From: Cloacibacterium normanense
Lineage (GTDB): Bacteria; Bacteroidota; Bacteroidia; Flavobacteriales; Weeksellaceae
DNA length: 64,000 nucleotides
NCBI RefSeq assembly: GCF_002943105.1
Contig: NZ_PTPZ01000005.1
Span: 1-64,000, forward strand
Direction of reading: 5' to 3'
Shown: positions 55,075 to 64,000 of the stretch, one piece after another
Position numbering within the stretch: the stretch's first letter is position 1
Layout: every line of letters starts with the position of its first letter
Translations under genes and position numbers: made by a program
Notes under the pieces: model-generated
Told to the model about the DNA's origin: nothing
The model's database searches: none
The model's input: only the letters and a program-made list of their open reading frames with translations

Positions 55075-55980
55075 ATGAAAAACCTAGTATTCCTTTTGCT
55101 TACCATTGTTACTTTCGGACAAACGCCAGAAGTTTCTTCTGGCAAAATCATAGAATACAAAAATTTTAAATCCGAAATCATTGGAGAAAGAAGCGTGAGA
55201 ATTTGGCTTCCCGAAAATTATAATCCAAAAGTAAAACACCAAGTTCTTTATGCCAATGACGGACAAATGCTTTGGGACGAAACCATTACTTGGAACAAAC
55301 AAGAATGGAAACTAGACGAAAATTTAGGAGAGCTCATTCGTGAAAAGAAAATAAAACCTACGATTGTAGTCGCCATAGACAATGCAGACAAAAACCGTCA
55401 TAGCGAATATTTTCCGCAGAAACCTTTTGAAAGTTTGTCTCAAAAAAAGCAAGATTCTCTATACAATCTTTTCAGAAATAATAACCAATCACTTTTTGGT
55501 GGTAAAATCTATTCAGATGAATATTTGAAATTTTTAGTAAAAGAACTCAAACCTTTTGTTGATAAAAATTATAGCACTTATACAGATGCTCCACATACGT
55601 TTATCATGGGAAGTTCTATGGGTGGATTGATTTCTATGTATGCTATTTGCGAATATCCTGAAGTTTTTGGCGGTGCAATTTGTATGTCTACACATTGGCT
55701 AGGAATTTTTGCGTCAGAAAATAATCCTATTCCTCTTGCCTTTCAAAACTATTTGAAGGCCAATTTGCCGAATCCAAAAACGCATAAAATCTATTTTGAT
55801 TTCGGTACAGAAACGTTGGATAAAATGTATGAACCTTTTCAAATGAAAGTAGATGAGATTATGAAAACTAAAAAATTTGGGAAGAAAAATTGGCAAACTT
55901 TAAAATTTGATGGAGAAGACCACAGCGAAAAATCTTGGGCAAAAAGACTTTCTATTCCATTAACTTTTATGTTGAAATGA
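55075..55980 (+). CDS. Esterase/alpha-beta hydrolase (esterase D family)
   Basis: 301 aa with a signal peptide (MKNLVFLLLTIVTFGQ). HQVLYANDGQMLWDE and VAIDNADKNRHSEYFP are typical of predicted exported hydrolases. The nucleophile elbow is FIMGSSMGGLIS; the C-terminal histidine is likely in FDGEDHSEKSW. Substrate unknown. Confidence 0.85.
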   Translation: MKNLVFLLLTIVTFGQTPEVSSGKIIEYKNFKSEIIGERSVRIWLPENYNPKVKHQVLYANDGQMLWDETITWNKQEWKLDENLGELIREKKIKPTIVVAIDNADKNRHSEYFPQKPFESLSQKKQDSLYNLFRNNNQSLFGGKIYSDEYLKFLVKELKPFVDKNYSTYTDAPHTFIMGSSMGGLISMYAICEYPEVFGGAICMSTHWLGIFASENNPIPLAFQNYLKANLPNPKTHKIYFDFGTETLDKMYEPFQMKVDEIMKTKKFGKKNWQTLKFDGEDHSEKSWAKRLSIPLTFMLK

Positions 55981-56240
55981 TATTGAATTATATACTTGCT
56001 ATTTCTACCTTTAGTTTTTTGCTATTTGGTTTTGACAAAAGAAACGCAACTCTTGGTGGGTATAGAATTTCGGAGTTTGTCCTTTTATTGCTGTCATTTC
56101 TTGGCGGAAGTGTAGGCTCACTTTTGGGAATGCTTATTTTCCGACATAAAATTTCTAAAACTTCCTTTAAAATAAAATTTGGACTAATATTCTTAGTCCA
56201 AATTCTTATCATTTTCTATTATTTAAAATCTAATTACTGA
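55977..56240 (+). CDS. DUF1294 membrane protein
   Basis: 87 aa from the ATG at 55977 (4-nt ATGA overlap with the esterase; an upstream start at 55935 is less likely). Three membrane segments with FGFDKRNATLGGYRISEFVLL and GSVGSLLGMLIFRHKISKTSF, the DUF1294 signature. Overlaps the ackA 3' end by 7 nt. Confidence 0.83.
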   Translation: MILNYILAISTFSFLLFGFDKRNATLGGYRISEFVLLLLSFLGGSVGSLLGMLIFRHKISKTSFKIKFGLIFLVQILIIFYYLKSNY

Positions 56241-57439
56241 ATCAATTCATACGTTTGTTGAGCGATTTCCAGTTCTTCGTTCGTAGGAATAATCAGAATT
56301 TTCACCTTGCTTTCTGGAGCTTGAATTTCTACAGGAACTTTGGTGTGATTAAATTTCACATTCGCTTCTTCGTCTAGTTTTATACCAAGCGCTTCTAAAT
56401 TTTTACAAGACCAACTTCTTACCACAGCATCATTTTCTCCTAAACCAGCAGTGAAAATAATGGTGTCAATTCCATTGAGTGAAGCAAAATAAGAACCGAT
56501 GTATTTTTTAATTCTATGCGTGTAAAGTTCTAAGGTTAATTTAGCATCAGCATCGCCTTGTTCACATTTTTCGTTGATGTCTCTTGCATCGCTACTTCCA
56601 CCTAAGCCAAGCATTCCACTTTCTTTATTCAATATGTTTTTCACCTCTTGTAAAGAGAAACCTAATTCTTCTACCATGTAAAAAATTACAGAAGGATCTA
56701 TGTCGCCACTTCTGGTTCCCATCGCCAATCCACAAAGTGGGCCGAAACCTAAAGTCGTATCTATACTTTCTCCGTTTTCATTTACTGCAGCCATACTTGC
56801 GCCGTTTCCTAAGTGAATGGTAATGGCTTTCAAGTGGTCATTTTTTAGAATTTTTTTGGCTTCATTGTATACAAATTTGTGGCTTGTTCCATGGAAACCA
56901 TACACTCTAATGCTATTATCTGTATAGAATTTTTTAGGAATAGCATATCGGTAAGCGTGTTCAGGAAGTGTAGCGAAAAACGCTGTATCAAAAACTGCTA
57001 CCTGAACTGCATTTGGAAAGAATTTTTCAGAAGCTTCTATCCCAATTAAGTTTGCCGGATTATGAAGTGGAGCCAATGGAATCAAAGTTTTTATCGCTTC
57101 TTTCACCTCAGGAGTAATGATTTGCGTTTTTGTGAATTTTTCGCCACCGTGAACTACTCTGTGACCAATTGCTTTGATGCTTTCTGGATTATCGATTACG
57201 CCAAAATCTGGATGAGTTAATAAACCTGTAATCGCCTCGAAAGCTGTAGCATGTTCTGGTAAATTTTCTTCTAAAATATATTCGCCAAAACCTTCATTCG
57301 TTGCATATTGATGTTTGATTCTACCCCCTTCAATTCCGATACGTTCTGCTAAACCTTTAGCCAAAACTTGTTGAGAAAGAATATTGATGATTTGATATTT
57401 CAGAGATGAGCTTCCTGCATTAATAACTAATATGTTCAT
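56234..57439 (-). CDS. ackA: Acetate kinase
   Basis: 401 aa. Begins MNILVINAGSSSLKYQ and contains HLGNGASMAAV, TLGFGPLCGLAMGTRSGDID and IIFTAGLGENDAVVR, all AckA signatures. Acetyl-phosphate plus ADP gives acetate plus ATP. Partner of the adjacent pta gene on the same strand. Confidence 0.96.
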   Translation of the reverse strand: MNILVINAGSSSLKYQIINILSQQVLAKGLAERIGIEGGRIKHQYATNEGFGEYILEENLPEHATAFEAITGLLTHPDFGVIDNPESIKAIGHRVVHGGEKFTKTQIITPEVKEAIKTLIPLAPLHNPANLIGIEASEKFFPNAVQVAVFDTAFFATLPEHAYRYAIPKKFYTDNSIRVYGFHGTSHKFVYNEAKKILKNDHLKAITIHLGNGASMAAVNENGESIDTTLGFGPLCGLAMGTRSGDIDPSVIFYMVEELGFSLQEVKNILNKESGMLGLGGSSDARDINEKCEQGDADAKLTLELYTHRIKKYIGSYFASLNGIDTIIFTAGLGENDAVVRSWSCKNLEALGIKLDEEANVKFNHTKVPVEIQAPESKVKILIIPTNEELEIAQQTYELIQ

Positions 57440-57588
57440 GTAATGATTTTTTTAAATTTTTAATTTGGGCAGCTTTTCCGCCTTCCGTTCCCGCTTTTTT
57501 ATTTTTTGCCAAAGCTTTTTCCATTCAAAAAAATAAAAAGAGCTCCACTCAAGTCGGGCTGCAAAGACGAGCTGTCTAAAAATTAGGT
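57440..57588. repeat. Repeat-like ackA-pta intergenic sequence
   Basis: GGGCAGCTTTTCCGCCTTCCG... with an internal CTCCACTCAAGTCGGGCTG resembles a dispersed Flavobacteriia intergenic repeat. It may form a structured RNA between pta and ackA. Confidence 0.4.
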
Positions 57589-59676
57589 TTAATTGTTAGT
57601 AGATTGTATCGCTGTAATAATTACGGTGTTGTAAATATCTTCAATAGTAGCGCCGCGACTTAAATCGTTAATCGGTTTGTTTAAACCTTGTAACATTGGG
57701 CCAACTGCTAATGCGCCAGTTTCTCTTTGAACCGCTTTATAAGTATTGTTTCCTGTATTTAAATCTGGGAAAATAAGAACATTGGCTTGTCCAGCAACTG
57801 GAGAGTTTGGCAATTTGCTTTTACCAACGATTGGGTCTACTGCAGCATCATATTGAATAGGTCCTTCTACTAAAATATCAGGACGTAGAGATTTTACAAT
57901 TTCTGTAGCTTTTCTCACTTTTTCTACTTCTTCGCCGCTTCCAGATGTTCCAGAAGAATAAGAAAGCATCGCCACTTTAGGCGTTTCTATACCAAATGTT
58001 TTGGCAGAGTCGGCAGAAGAAATCGCAATTTCTGCTAATTGTTCTGGGTTAGGATTTGGTACAATTGCACAATCTCCGTAAACTAAAACTCTATCATCTA
58101 ACAGCATGAAAAATACTGAAGAAACGGTTTTGAAACCTGGTTTTGTTTTCACAAATTGTAAAGCCGGTTTTATGGTGTGAGCTGTAGTATTTACCGCACC
58201 AGAAACCATTCCGTCTGCATGACCTTTGTGTACCATCATGGTGCCAAAGTAAGATGCATCTAGCATTAAATCTTGTGCCGACGTCAATTCTAAACCTTTT
58301 GATTTTCTTAATTCATATAAAGTATTGGCGTAGTCTTCGTAAAATTCACTATTGTGAGGGTCTACGATAGAAATTCTAGTTTCGTCCCAGTTTAATCCGA
58401 GTTGCGCTACTCTAGATTTTACTTTTTCTGGGTCGCCTAAAATGGTAATTTTTGCCACTTTGTCTTCTGCAATTTGAGATGCAGCGGTTAGAATTCTATC
58501 GTCATTGCCCTCTGGTAAAACAATGTGCTTTTGAATTTTTTTAGCATTGCTCAAGAGATTGTATTGGAACATTCTCGGGGTGAGACTTTCTGTTTTCACA
58601 GAGTTTATTTTGGTATTGAGTTCTTCTACGTCAACAGAACTTTCAAACAAGTCAATACTTAATTTTATTTTTGATTTATTTTCGGCGTAAATTTTCGGTT
58701 TAATTCTAGAAATTACAGATGCTGCTTCAAAAGTTCCCAAATTAGTGGTGATAATCGGAATAGGTTTTTGATTGTCGAGCATTAATTTGATAATAGATCT
58801 TTCTGGCGTGAAACCACCAGTTAAAACAATACCTGAAATATTAGGATATTTCGGTGAAATATTTGCCAAAGAAGTTCCTACAATCAGGTCACTTCTGTCT
58901 CCTGGCATAATACAAAGGCTGTCTGGTGTAATTCTAGGCAAGAAATTCGCTAATTGCATTGCTCCAATAACTGTAGTTTTCGCAATGTTGTCTAGTTTTT
59001 CTTTCCCAAATAAAACATGACCTCTAATATGATTAATGATTTCGCGGATAGATGGTTTTCCTAATTCTGGATTATTTGGAATAACGGCTACGAAAATTCC
59101 TTTTTTAATTTCTTTGTTGATGAGTTTTTGTACTTCACTTTGTTCTTTTTCGCAACGATTAACAATTACTCCTATTATATTAACGTCTTTTTCTAAAAAT
59201 GAATTGACTTCTGCAATCACATTATTTACCAATTCAGGAACGGTTTCGAAACTGTCTTTTACTACTAATAAGACTGGGATTCCTAAATTCTTTGCAATAG
59301 AACCATTAAAATCTATTTCAAAAACAGAACCTTCTTCTGTAAAATCACTTCCTTCTACCAGTACAAAATCAAATTCATTTTCTAAATTTTTATATTTCTC
59401 GATGATGGTATCATAAACCTCATTGATTTTTCCTTGATTTTGATGTTCGGTAAACTCACTTCTAGAATATGAGTAAGCATCCTCATAATTCATGTTAATA
59501 TTAAAGTGAGATAAAATAGTGTCTATATGATTGTCTACTACATTTTTGTTTTCGATAAGAGGCTTAAAAAACGCCACATTAGGAGTGGTGCGTTTCAGCA
59601 TTTGCATTAATCCAAGACTTACAATAGATTTTCCGCTTTGTGCAGAAGAGGTGATTACGTATACTGAATGATTCAT
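57589..59676 (-). CDS. pta: Phosphate acetyltransferase (long form)
   Basis: 695 aa. The N-terminal third is P-loop/dethiobiotin-synthetase-like (ITSSAQSGKSIVSLGLMQ), followed by a DRTGG region (GDRSDLIVGTSLAN) and the C-terminal PTA_PTB domain (VLPEGNDDRILTAAS, GMVSGAVNTTAHTIKPALQ, VLIFPDLNTGNNTYKAVQRETGA). Acetyl-CoA plus phosphate gives acetyl phosphate. Works with AckA. Confidence 0.95.
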   Translation of the reverse strand: MNHSVYVITSSAQSGKSIVSLGLMQMLKRTTPNVAFFKPLIENKNVVDNHIDTILSHFNINMNYEDAYSYSRSEFTEHQNQGKINEVYDTIIEKYKNLENEFDFVLVEGSDFTEEGSVFEIDFNGSIAKNLGIPVLLVVKDSFETVPELVNNVIAEVNSFLEKDVNIIGVIVNRCEKEQSEVQKLINKEIKKGIFVAVIPNNPELGKPSIREIINHIRGHVLFGKEKLDNIAKTTVIGAMQLANFLPRITPDSLCIMPGDRSDLIVGTSLANISPKYPNISGIVLTGGFTPERSIIKLMLDNQKPIPIITTNLGTFEAASVISRIKPKIYAENKSKIKLSIDLFESSVDVEELNTKINSVKTESLTPRMFQYNLLSNAKKIQKHIVLPEGNDDRILTAASQIAEDKVAKITILGDPEKVKSRVAQLGLNWDETRISIVDPHNSEFYEDYANTLYELRKSKGLELTSAQDLMLDASYFGTMMVHKGHADGMVSGAVNTTAHTIKPALQFVKTKPGFKTVSSVFFMLLDDRVLVYGDCAIVPNPNPEQLAEIAISSADSAKTFGIETPKVAMLSYSSGTSGSGEEVEKVRKATEIVKSLRPDILVEGPIQYDAAVDPIVGKSKLPNSPVAGQANVLIFPDLNTGNNTYKAVQRETGALAVGPMLQGLNKPINDLSRGATIEDIYNTVIITAIQSTNN

Positions 59677-59933
59677 TTTTAGAAAGGATTAAATTTATTT
59701 TGCAAAAATACGGCTTTCAAAACGGTTATGAAAGTAAATTAAGTGTCGAAAAACATGCGATTTGACAGCTATTTTAAATTTATAGCAAAAATATAAGCAT
59801 TAAAAGGACTTCCGTTTCCTAATTACAAGCCTCATATTTTAATTAATCTTTATGATAGAATAAATATCAGTTTATGGTTTCACGAGTGGCTGAACATGAA
59901 TGGATTAAAAAAGAAAATAATTTTAACTTACTG

Positions 59934-59964
59934 TTTGTCAGTTCAAAAAATATTCTTACATTTG
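59934..59964 (+). promoter_or_regulatory. Promoter of the rplC operon
   Basis: TTTG at 59934-59937, 19 nt, exact TACATTTG at 59957-59964. The predicted start near 59971 leaves a ~100-nt leader. Confidence 0.8.
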
Positions 59965-59970
59965 CACACT

Positions 59971-60069
59971 CATTTTAGGGAAGAAGTATGCCTATTTCAG
60001 ACGTAGATATTACTAAATTCCTCTAGAATAGGGAGTTATAATAAACAATTTAAGTATAATATATTAATA
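59971..60069 (+). promoter_or_regulatory. Leader of the rplC operon with a 12-codon ORF
   Basis: The leader contains an ORF at 59988-60026 ([12 protein letters not shown]) preceded by GGGAAGAAGT. Segments TTTTAGGGAA and TTCCTCTAGAA can pair around it. It may regulate the ribosomal operon, as L4 does in other bacteria, but this is inference. Confidence 0.35.
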
Positions 60070-60696
60070 ATGTCAGGTATTATTGGTAAAAAAATCGGTA
60101 TGACATCTTTGTTTAACGAAGAAGGAAAAAACATTCCTTGTACAGTTATTCAAGCTGGTCCATGCGCGGTTTTACAGGTCAGAACCGAAGAAGTTGACGG
60201 TTATAAAGCGGTGCAACTAGGTTTCGATGACAAGAGTGAGAAGAACGTATCTAAAGCGTTGGCTGGTCATTTCAAAAAGGCTGGTTCTACGCCAAAGGCG
60301 AAAATCGTGGAATTCAGAAATGAATTCGAACACGAAGTGAAAGTAGGAGATCAAATAATCGTAGACATGTTCAACGAAGGTGAATATGTAGACGTAACAG
60401 GTACTTCTAAAGGTAAAGGTTTCCAAGGGGTTGTTAAAAGACATAACTTTGGTGGTGTAATGCAAGCTACCCACGGTCAGCATAACAGATTAAGAGCTCC
60501 GGGTTCAATTGGTGCAGGTTCTGACCCTTCTAGAGTTTTCAAAGGACTTAGAATGGCTGGTAGAATGGGAGGAAAACAGGTAACTGTTCAAAACCTTCAA
60601 GTGTTAAAAGTAGATACAGAACAAAATCTTTTAGTAGTAAAAGGTGCTGTTCCGGGAGCTAAAAATTCTTATGTAATTATCAAGAAATGGAACTAG
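60070..60696 (+). CDS. rplC: 50S ribosomal protein L3
   Basis: 208 aa. [15 protein letters not shown] start and [15 protein letters not shown]. First gene of the S10-type cluster here. Overlaps rplD by 10 nt. Confidence 0.98.
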   Translation: MSGIIGKKIGMTSLFNEEGKNIPCTVIQAGPCAVLQVRTEEVDGYKAVQLGFDDKSEKNVSKALAGHFKKAGSTPKAKIVEFRNEFEHEVKVGDQIIVDMFNEGEYVDVTGTSKGKGFQGVVKRHNFGGVMQATHGQHNRLRAPGSIGAGSDPSRVFKGLRMAGRMGGKQVTVQNLQVLKVDTEQNLLVVKGAVPGAKNSYVIIKKWN

Positions 60697-61316
60697 TAGT
60701 ATTAAATACATCAGGAAAAGAAACCGGAAGAAAAGTGCAACTAGACGAAGCTATCTTCGGAATTGAGCCAAATCAGCACGCGGTTTACTTAGAAGTGAAA
60801 CAATACCTTGCTGCTCAAAGACAAGGAACTCATAAGTCTAAAGAAAGAAGCGAAATTACTGCTTCTACTAGAAAACTTAAAAAACAAAAAGGATCTGGTT
60901 CGGCTAGATATGGTGATATTAAATCTCCAACTTTCAAAGGTGGGGGTAGAGTATTCGGTCCTAAGCCAAGAGATTACAGATTCAAATTAAATAAAGCATT
61001 AAAAAGATTAGCTAAGAAATCTGTTCTTTCTCAAAAAATGAGAGAAAACTCTATTAAAGTATTAGAAGAAGTAACATTTGCTGCTCCTAAAACTAAAGAT
61101 TTCATCAATGTATTTAATGCATTAGGTTTGGAAGGCAAAAAAGCATTATTCGTGCTTGCTGAAACAAACAAGAACGTATATTTATCTTCAAGAAACTTAC
61201 CGAAAGTAAAAGTTTTAACTTATAATGAGATTTCTTCTTATGACTTAGTTAATGCTGGTGAAGTAGTATTCTTCGAAGGTGCTGTAGAAAAATTTCAAGA
61301 AAATTTAAGAAAATAA
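60687..61316 (+). CDS. rplD: 50S ribosomal protein L4
   Basis: 209 aa. [41 protein letters not shown]. Overlapping start with rplC. Confidence 0.97.
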   Translation: MELVVLNTSGKETGRKVQLDEAIFGIEPNQHAVYLEVKQYLAAQRQGTHKSKERSEITASTRKLKKQKGSGSARYGDIKSPTFKGGGRVFGPKPRDYRFKLNKALKRLAKKSVLSQKMRENSIKVLEEVTFAAPKTKDFINVFNALGLEGKKALFVLAETNKNVYLSSRNLPKVKVLTYNEISSYDLVNAGEVVFFEGAVEKFQENLRK

Positions 61317-61319
61317 GTC

Positions 61320-61610
61320 ATGTCAGTTATCATTAAACCAATCATTTCAGAAAAAGCAAACAGCCAATCAGAATTGAGCGGAGTTTATACGTTTTTAGTA
61401 GATACTAAAGCTAATAAAATCCAAATCAAACAAGCTGTAGAAGCTGCTTATAGTGTAAAGGTAGAAGACGTAAGAACAATGATTTATGCTCCTAAAGTTT
61501 CTTCGAAATACACTAAAAAAGGACTTCAAGTTGGTAAAACCAATAAATTGAAGAAAGCTTTGGTTCAACTTGTAGAAGGCGAAACCATTGATATTTTTGC
61601 AACAAATTAA
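61320..61610 (+). CDS. rplW: 50S ribosomal protein L23
   Basis: 96 aa. IIKPIISEKANSQSELSGVYTF and YTKKGLQVGKTNKLKKALVQL. Binds 23S rRNA at the exit tunnel. Confidence 0.97.
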   Translation: MSVIIKPIISEKANSQSELSGVYTFLVDTKANKIQIKQAVEAAYSVKVEDVRTMIYAPKVSSKYTKKGLQVGKTNKLKKALVQLVEGETIDIFATN

Positions 61611-61632
61611 TAATTTTATATAATTAATAGTA

Positions 61633-62454
61633 ATGTCTGTTAGAAAATTAAAACCTATCACCCCAGGACAGAGATTCAGAATTGTAAACAATTTTGAAGA
61701 AATTACTACCAACAAACCTGAGAAGTCTCTAACTGTAGGACTTTCTAAAAAAGGAGGTAGAAATAACACTGGTAAAATGACCATGCGTTATACCGGAGGT
61801 GGACACAAGAAAAAGTACAGAATCATCGATTTCAAAAGAAATAAATTTGATGTAGCTGCTACCGTTTTATCTGTGGAGTATGATCCAAACAGAACTGCGT
61901 TTATCGCTTTAGTAGAATACACAGATGGAGAAAAGAGATACATCGTTGCTCCAAACGGTATTAAAGTAGGTCAAACTGTAGTTTCTGGAGATAATGTAGA
62001 ACCTGAAGTAGGAAATGCAATGAAATTGAAAAACATACCATTAGGTACTGTGATTTCTTGCATCGAACTAAGACCAGGACAAGGAGCAATCCTTGCTAGA
62101 AGTGCAGGTTCTTCTGCGCAATTAACTTCTAGAGATGGTAAATATGCAATCATTAAATTGCCTTCAGGAGAATCTAGAATGATTTTAGTAGAATGTATGG
62201 CTATGATTGGCTCAGTATCTAACTCAGATCACCAACTTACCGTTTCTGGTAAAGCAGGTAGAAGCAGATGGTTAGGTAAGAGACCAAGAACAAGAGCTGT
62301 AGCTATGAACCCTGTAGATCACCCAATGGGAGGTGGTGAAGGTAGATCTTCTGGTGGTCACCCAAGATCTAGAAACGGTAAACCAGCTAAAGGTTACAAG
62401 ACTAGAAAGAAAAACAAAGTGTCTAACCGTTACATCGTATCTAAAAGAAAATAA
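61633..62454 (+). CDS. rplB: 50S ribosomal protein L2
   Basis: 273 aa. [34 protein letters not shown] are the L2 hallmarks around the peptidyl-transferase histidine. Confidence 0.98.
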   Translation: MSVRKLKPITPGQRFRIVNNFEEITTNKPEKSLTVGLSKKGGRNNTGKMTMRYTGGGHKKKYRIIDFKRNKFDVAATVLSVEYDPNRTAFIALVEYTDGEKRYIVAPNGIKVGQTVVSGDNVEPEVGNAMKLKNIPLGTVISCIELRPGQGAILARSAGSSAQLTSRDGKYAIIKLPSGESRMILVECMAMIGSVSNSDHQLTVSGKAGRSRWLGKRPRTRAVAMNPVDHPMGGGEGRSSGGHPRSRNGKPAKGYKTRKKNKVSNRYIVSKRK

Positions 62455-62456
62455 TT

Positions 62457-62735
62457 ATGGCAAGATCACTTAAGAAAGGACCTTTCATCGCACATCATTT
62501 AGAAAAGAAGGTTCAGGCAAACATAGAACAAAATAAGAAGACAGTTATCAAAACATGGTCTAGAGCATCAATGATTTCTCCAGACATGGTAGGTCAAACT
62601 ATCGCAGTACACAACGGGAAATCTTTTATCCCGGTTTATGTAACTGAAAACATGGTAGGACATAAGTTAGGCGAATTTTCTCCAACGAGATCTTTCAGAG
62701 GACACTCTGGTAACAAAAATAAAGGTAGCAGATAA
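62457..62735 (+). CDS. rpsS: 30S ribosomal protein S19
   Basis: 92 aa. [19 protein letters not shown] and [22 protein letters not shown]. Confidence 0.98.
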   Translation: MARSLKKGPFIAHHLEKKVQANIEQNKKTVIKTWSRASMISPDMVGQTIAVHNGKSFIPVYVTENMVGHKLGEFSPTRSFRGHSGNKNKGSR

Positions 62736-62737
62736 TC

Positions 62738-63142
62738 ATGGGATCAAGAAAACAAGATAGCGCAATCGCAAGAAAAGAAGCTAACAAAGACGTTGTAAAA
62801 GCTTCATTAAACAATTGTCCGTCTTCTCCAAGAAAAATGAGACTCGTTGCTGATATCATCCGTGGAGAAAACGTAGATAAAGCCCTATATATCCTTAAAT
62901 ATTCTAAAAAAGATGCTTCTAACAAGTTAGAAAAACTTTTACTTTCGGCTATTGCTAACTGGCAAACTAAAAACGAAGGTGCTGACATAGAAGCTGCTAA
63001 TCTTTTTGTAAAAGAAATTTATGTGGATAGTGCAAGACAACTTAAGAGATTAAGACCTGCACCACAAGGTAGAGGTTACAGAATTAGAAAAAGATCTAAT
63101 CACGTAACATTAGTATTAGGTAACAAACAAGATAATCAATAA
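62738..63142 (+). CDS. rplV: 50S ribosomal protein L22
   Basis: 134 aa. [18 protein letters not shown] and [21 protein letters not shown]. Starts 2 nt after rpsS. Confidence 0.97.
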   Translation: MGSRKQDSAIARKEANKDVVKASLNNCPSSPRKMRLVADIIRGENVDKALYILKYSKKDASNKLEKLLLSAIANWQTKNEGADIEAANLFVKEIYVDSARQLKRLRPAPQGRGYRIRKRSNHVTLVLGNKQDNQ

Positions 63143-63150
63143 TCAAAGGT

Positions 63151-63846
63151 ATGGGACAGAAGACAAATCCAATTGGTAATAGATTAGGAATCATCAGAGG
63201 ATGGGATTCTAACTGGTTTGGTGGAAACGATTATGGAGACAGAATCGCAGAAGACTACAAAATCAGAAGATACCTTGAAGCTAGATTATCTAAAGGTGGT
63301 ATCTCTAGAATCTACATCGAGAGAACCCTAAAATTAGTAACAGTAACAATCACTACTGCAAGACCAGGTCTTATCATCGGTAAAGGTGGTCAAGAAGTTG
63401 ATAAACTAAAAGAAGAATTGAAAAAGATTACTGATAAAGACATCCAAATCAATATCTTCGAAATCAAAAGACCAGAACTAGACGCAATTCTAGTAGCAGA
63501 AAGTATTGCTAAGCAAATAGAAAACAGAATCTCTTACAGAAGAGCTGTTAAAATGGCTATGACCAGCACTATGAGAATGGGTGCAGAAGGTATCAAAGTT
63601 CAAATCTCTGGTAGATTAAACGGAGCTGAAATGGCAAGAAGTGAGTCTTTCAAAGAAGGAAGAATCCCATTGTCTACTTTCAGAGCAGATATCGATTATC
63701 ACATTGGTGAAGCACTTACTCAGTACGGTAAGCTAGGAGTGAAAGTTTGGATCATGAAAGGTGAAGTGTACGGCAAGAGAGAATTATCTCCACTTGTTGG
63801 TCAACAGAAAAAAGCACCAGCTGGTAAAAAAAGAGACAGAAAATAA
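63151..63846 (+). CDS. rpsC: 30S ribosomal protein S3
   Basis: 231 aa. [22 protein letters not shown] motif [17 protein letters not shown] and the C-terminal [15 protein letters not shown]. Confidence 0.98.
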   Translation: MGQKTNPIGNRLGIIRGWDSNWFGGNDYGDRIAEDYKIRRYLEARLSKGGISRIYIERTLKLVTVTITTARPGLIIGKGGQEVDKLKEELKKITDKDIQINIFEIKRPELDAILVAESIAKQIENRISYRRAVKMAMTSTMRMGAEGIKVQISGRLNGAEMARSESFKEGRIPLSTFRADIDYHIGEALTQYGKLGVKVWIMKGEVYGKRELSPLVGQQKKAPAGKKRDRK

Positions 63847-63896
63847 TTAAAATTTTAGATTGAAATTTTAAGTTTTAAATTACCGTTACTTTTTTA

Positions 63897-63931
63897 AAAT
63901 CTAAAATCTAAAATCTGAAATCTAAAATCTA
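63897..63931. repeat. Five tandem 7-bp AAATCTA repeats
   Basis: Units AAATCTA x2, AAATCTG, AAATCTA x2 fill the 96-nt rpsC-rplP gap that is otherwise AT-rich. Such tracts are dispersed between genes in Flavobacteriia. Unusual inside a ribosomal operon, where gaps are normally only a few nt. Confidence 0.7.
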
Positions 63932-63942
63932 AATTAGAAAAC

Positions 63943-64000
63943 ATGTTACAACCAAAAAGAACGAAATTCCGTCGTGTTCATAAAATGAAAATGAAGGGAA
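63943..64000 (+). CDS. rplP: 50S ribosomal protein L16 (start only; continues beyond window)
   Basis: MLQPKRTKFRRVHKMKMKG, the L16 start. Truncated by the window end. Confidence 0.93.
   Translation, partial: MLQPKRTKFRRVHKMKMKG

Overview
The window is Bacteroidota DNA, most likely Flavobacteriia of the Weeksellaceae type (Chryseobacterium/Cloacibacterium-like). This is inferred from the TAnnTTTG/TTG promoters about 19-20 nt apart, the lack of Shine-Dalgarno sequences, the rpsL-rpsG-fusA-rpsJ order, the Bacteroidota-type Tra genes and the AT-rich chromosomal genes. It splits into an accessory half (1 to about 35,800) and a core half (about 35,800 to the end).

Accessory half. 1-2430 is an IS91-like element: a tyrosine recombinase plus a Y2 (HUH) transposase. 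Next comes an MFS efflux gene that ends in a 139-nt nested palindrome and faces a divergent tyrosine recombinase, an integron-like layout. A GNAT acetyltransferase lies between imperfect direct repeats. Two relics of IS91-like element ends follow, then a decayed HlyD exporter gene and about 970 bp of repeat-rich non-coding DNA. From 8806 to 35,730 lies a conjugation module on the plus strand: a secreted protein, MobC-like protein, relaxase, ParA, VirB2/3/4-like TraE/F/G, four related exported proteins, TraJ/K/L/M/N, coupling protein, M23 peptidase, a RadC/JAB protein and a 1708-aa Toprim-methylase-helicase protein. Its codon use is visibly more GC-rich than the core. It ends next to tRNA-Glu, a common integration target, so it is probably an integrative conjugative element (ICE) or its remnant. 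The left border is not resolved and no recombinase lies inside the tra module.

Core half. Two tRNA-Glu genes flank rpsT. Then come a cell-wall amidase, an LptD-like outer-membrane protein, RidA, a DegP/HtrA protease, a peptidase U32, ferredoxin, 5-formyl-THF cyclo-ligase, a membrane-anchored protein with a lipoprotein, two tandem VDSAA-repeat lipoproteins sharing a palindromic upstream element, a SpoU methyltransferase, RmuC, two small proteins and a dps remnant. The str cluster (rpsL-rpsG-fusA-rpsJ) is followed by an esterase, a DUF1294 protein and the minus-strand ackA and pta. The S10-type cluster (rplC-rplD-rplW-rplB-rpsS-rplV-rpsC-rplP) then starts from its own promoter, so rpsJ is cut off from rplC.

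The most unusual items are the integron-like cassette (2738-5410), a conserved A-run frameshift in the IS91-associated recombinase, a J-domain inside the VirB4-like TraG, four consecutive exported Tra proteins with a shared C-terminal motif, and a paired palindrome upstream of the repeat lipoproteins.
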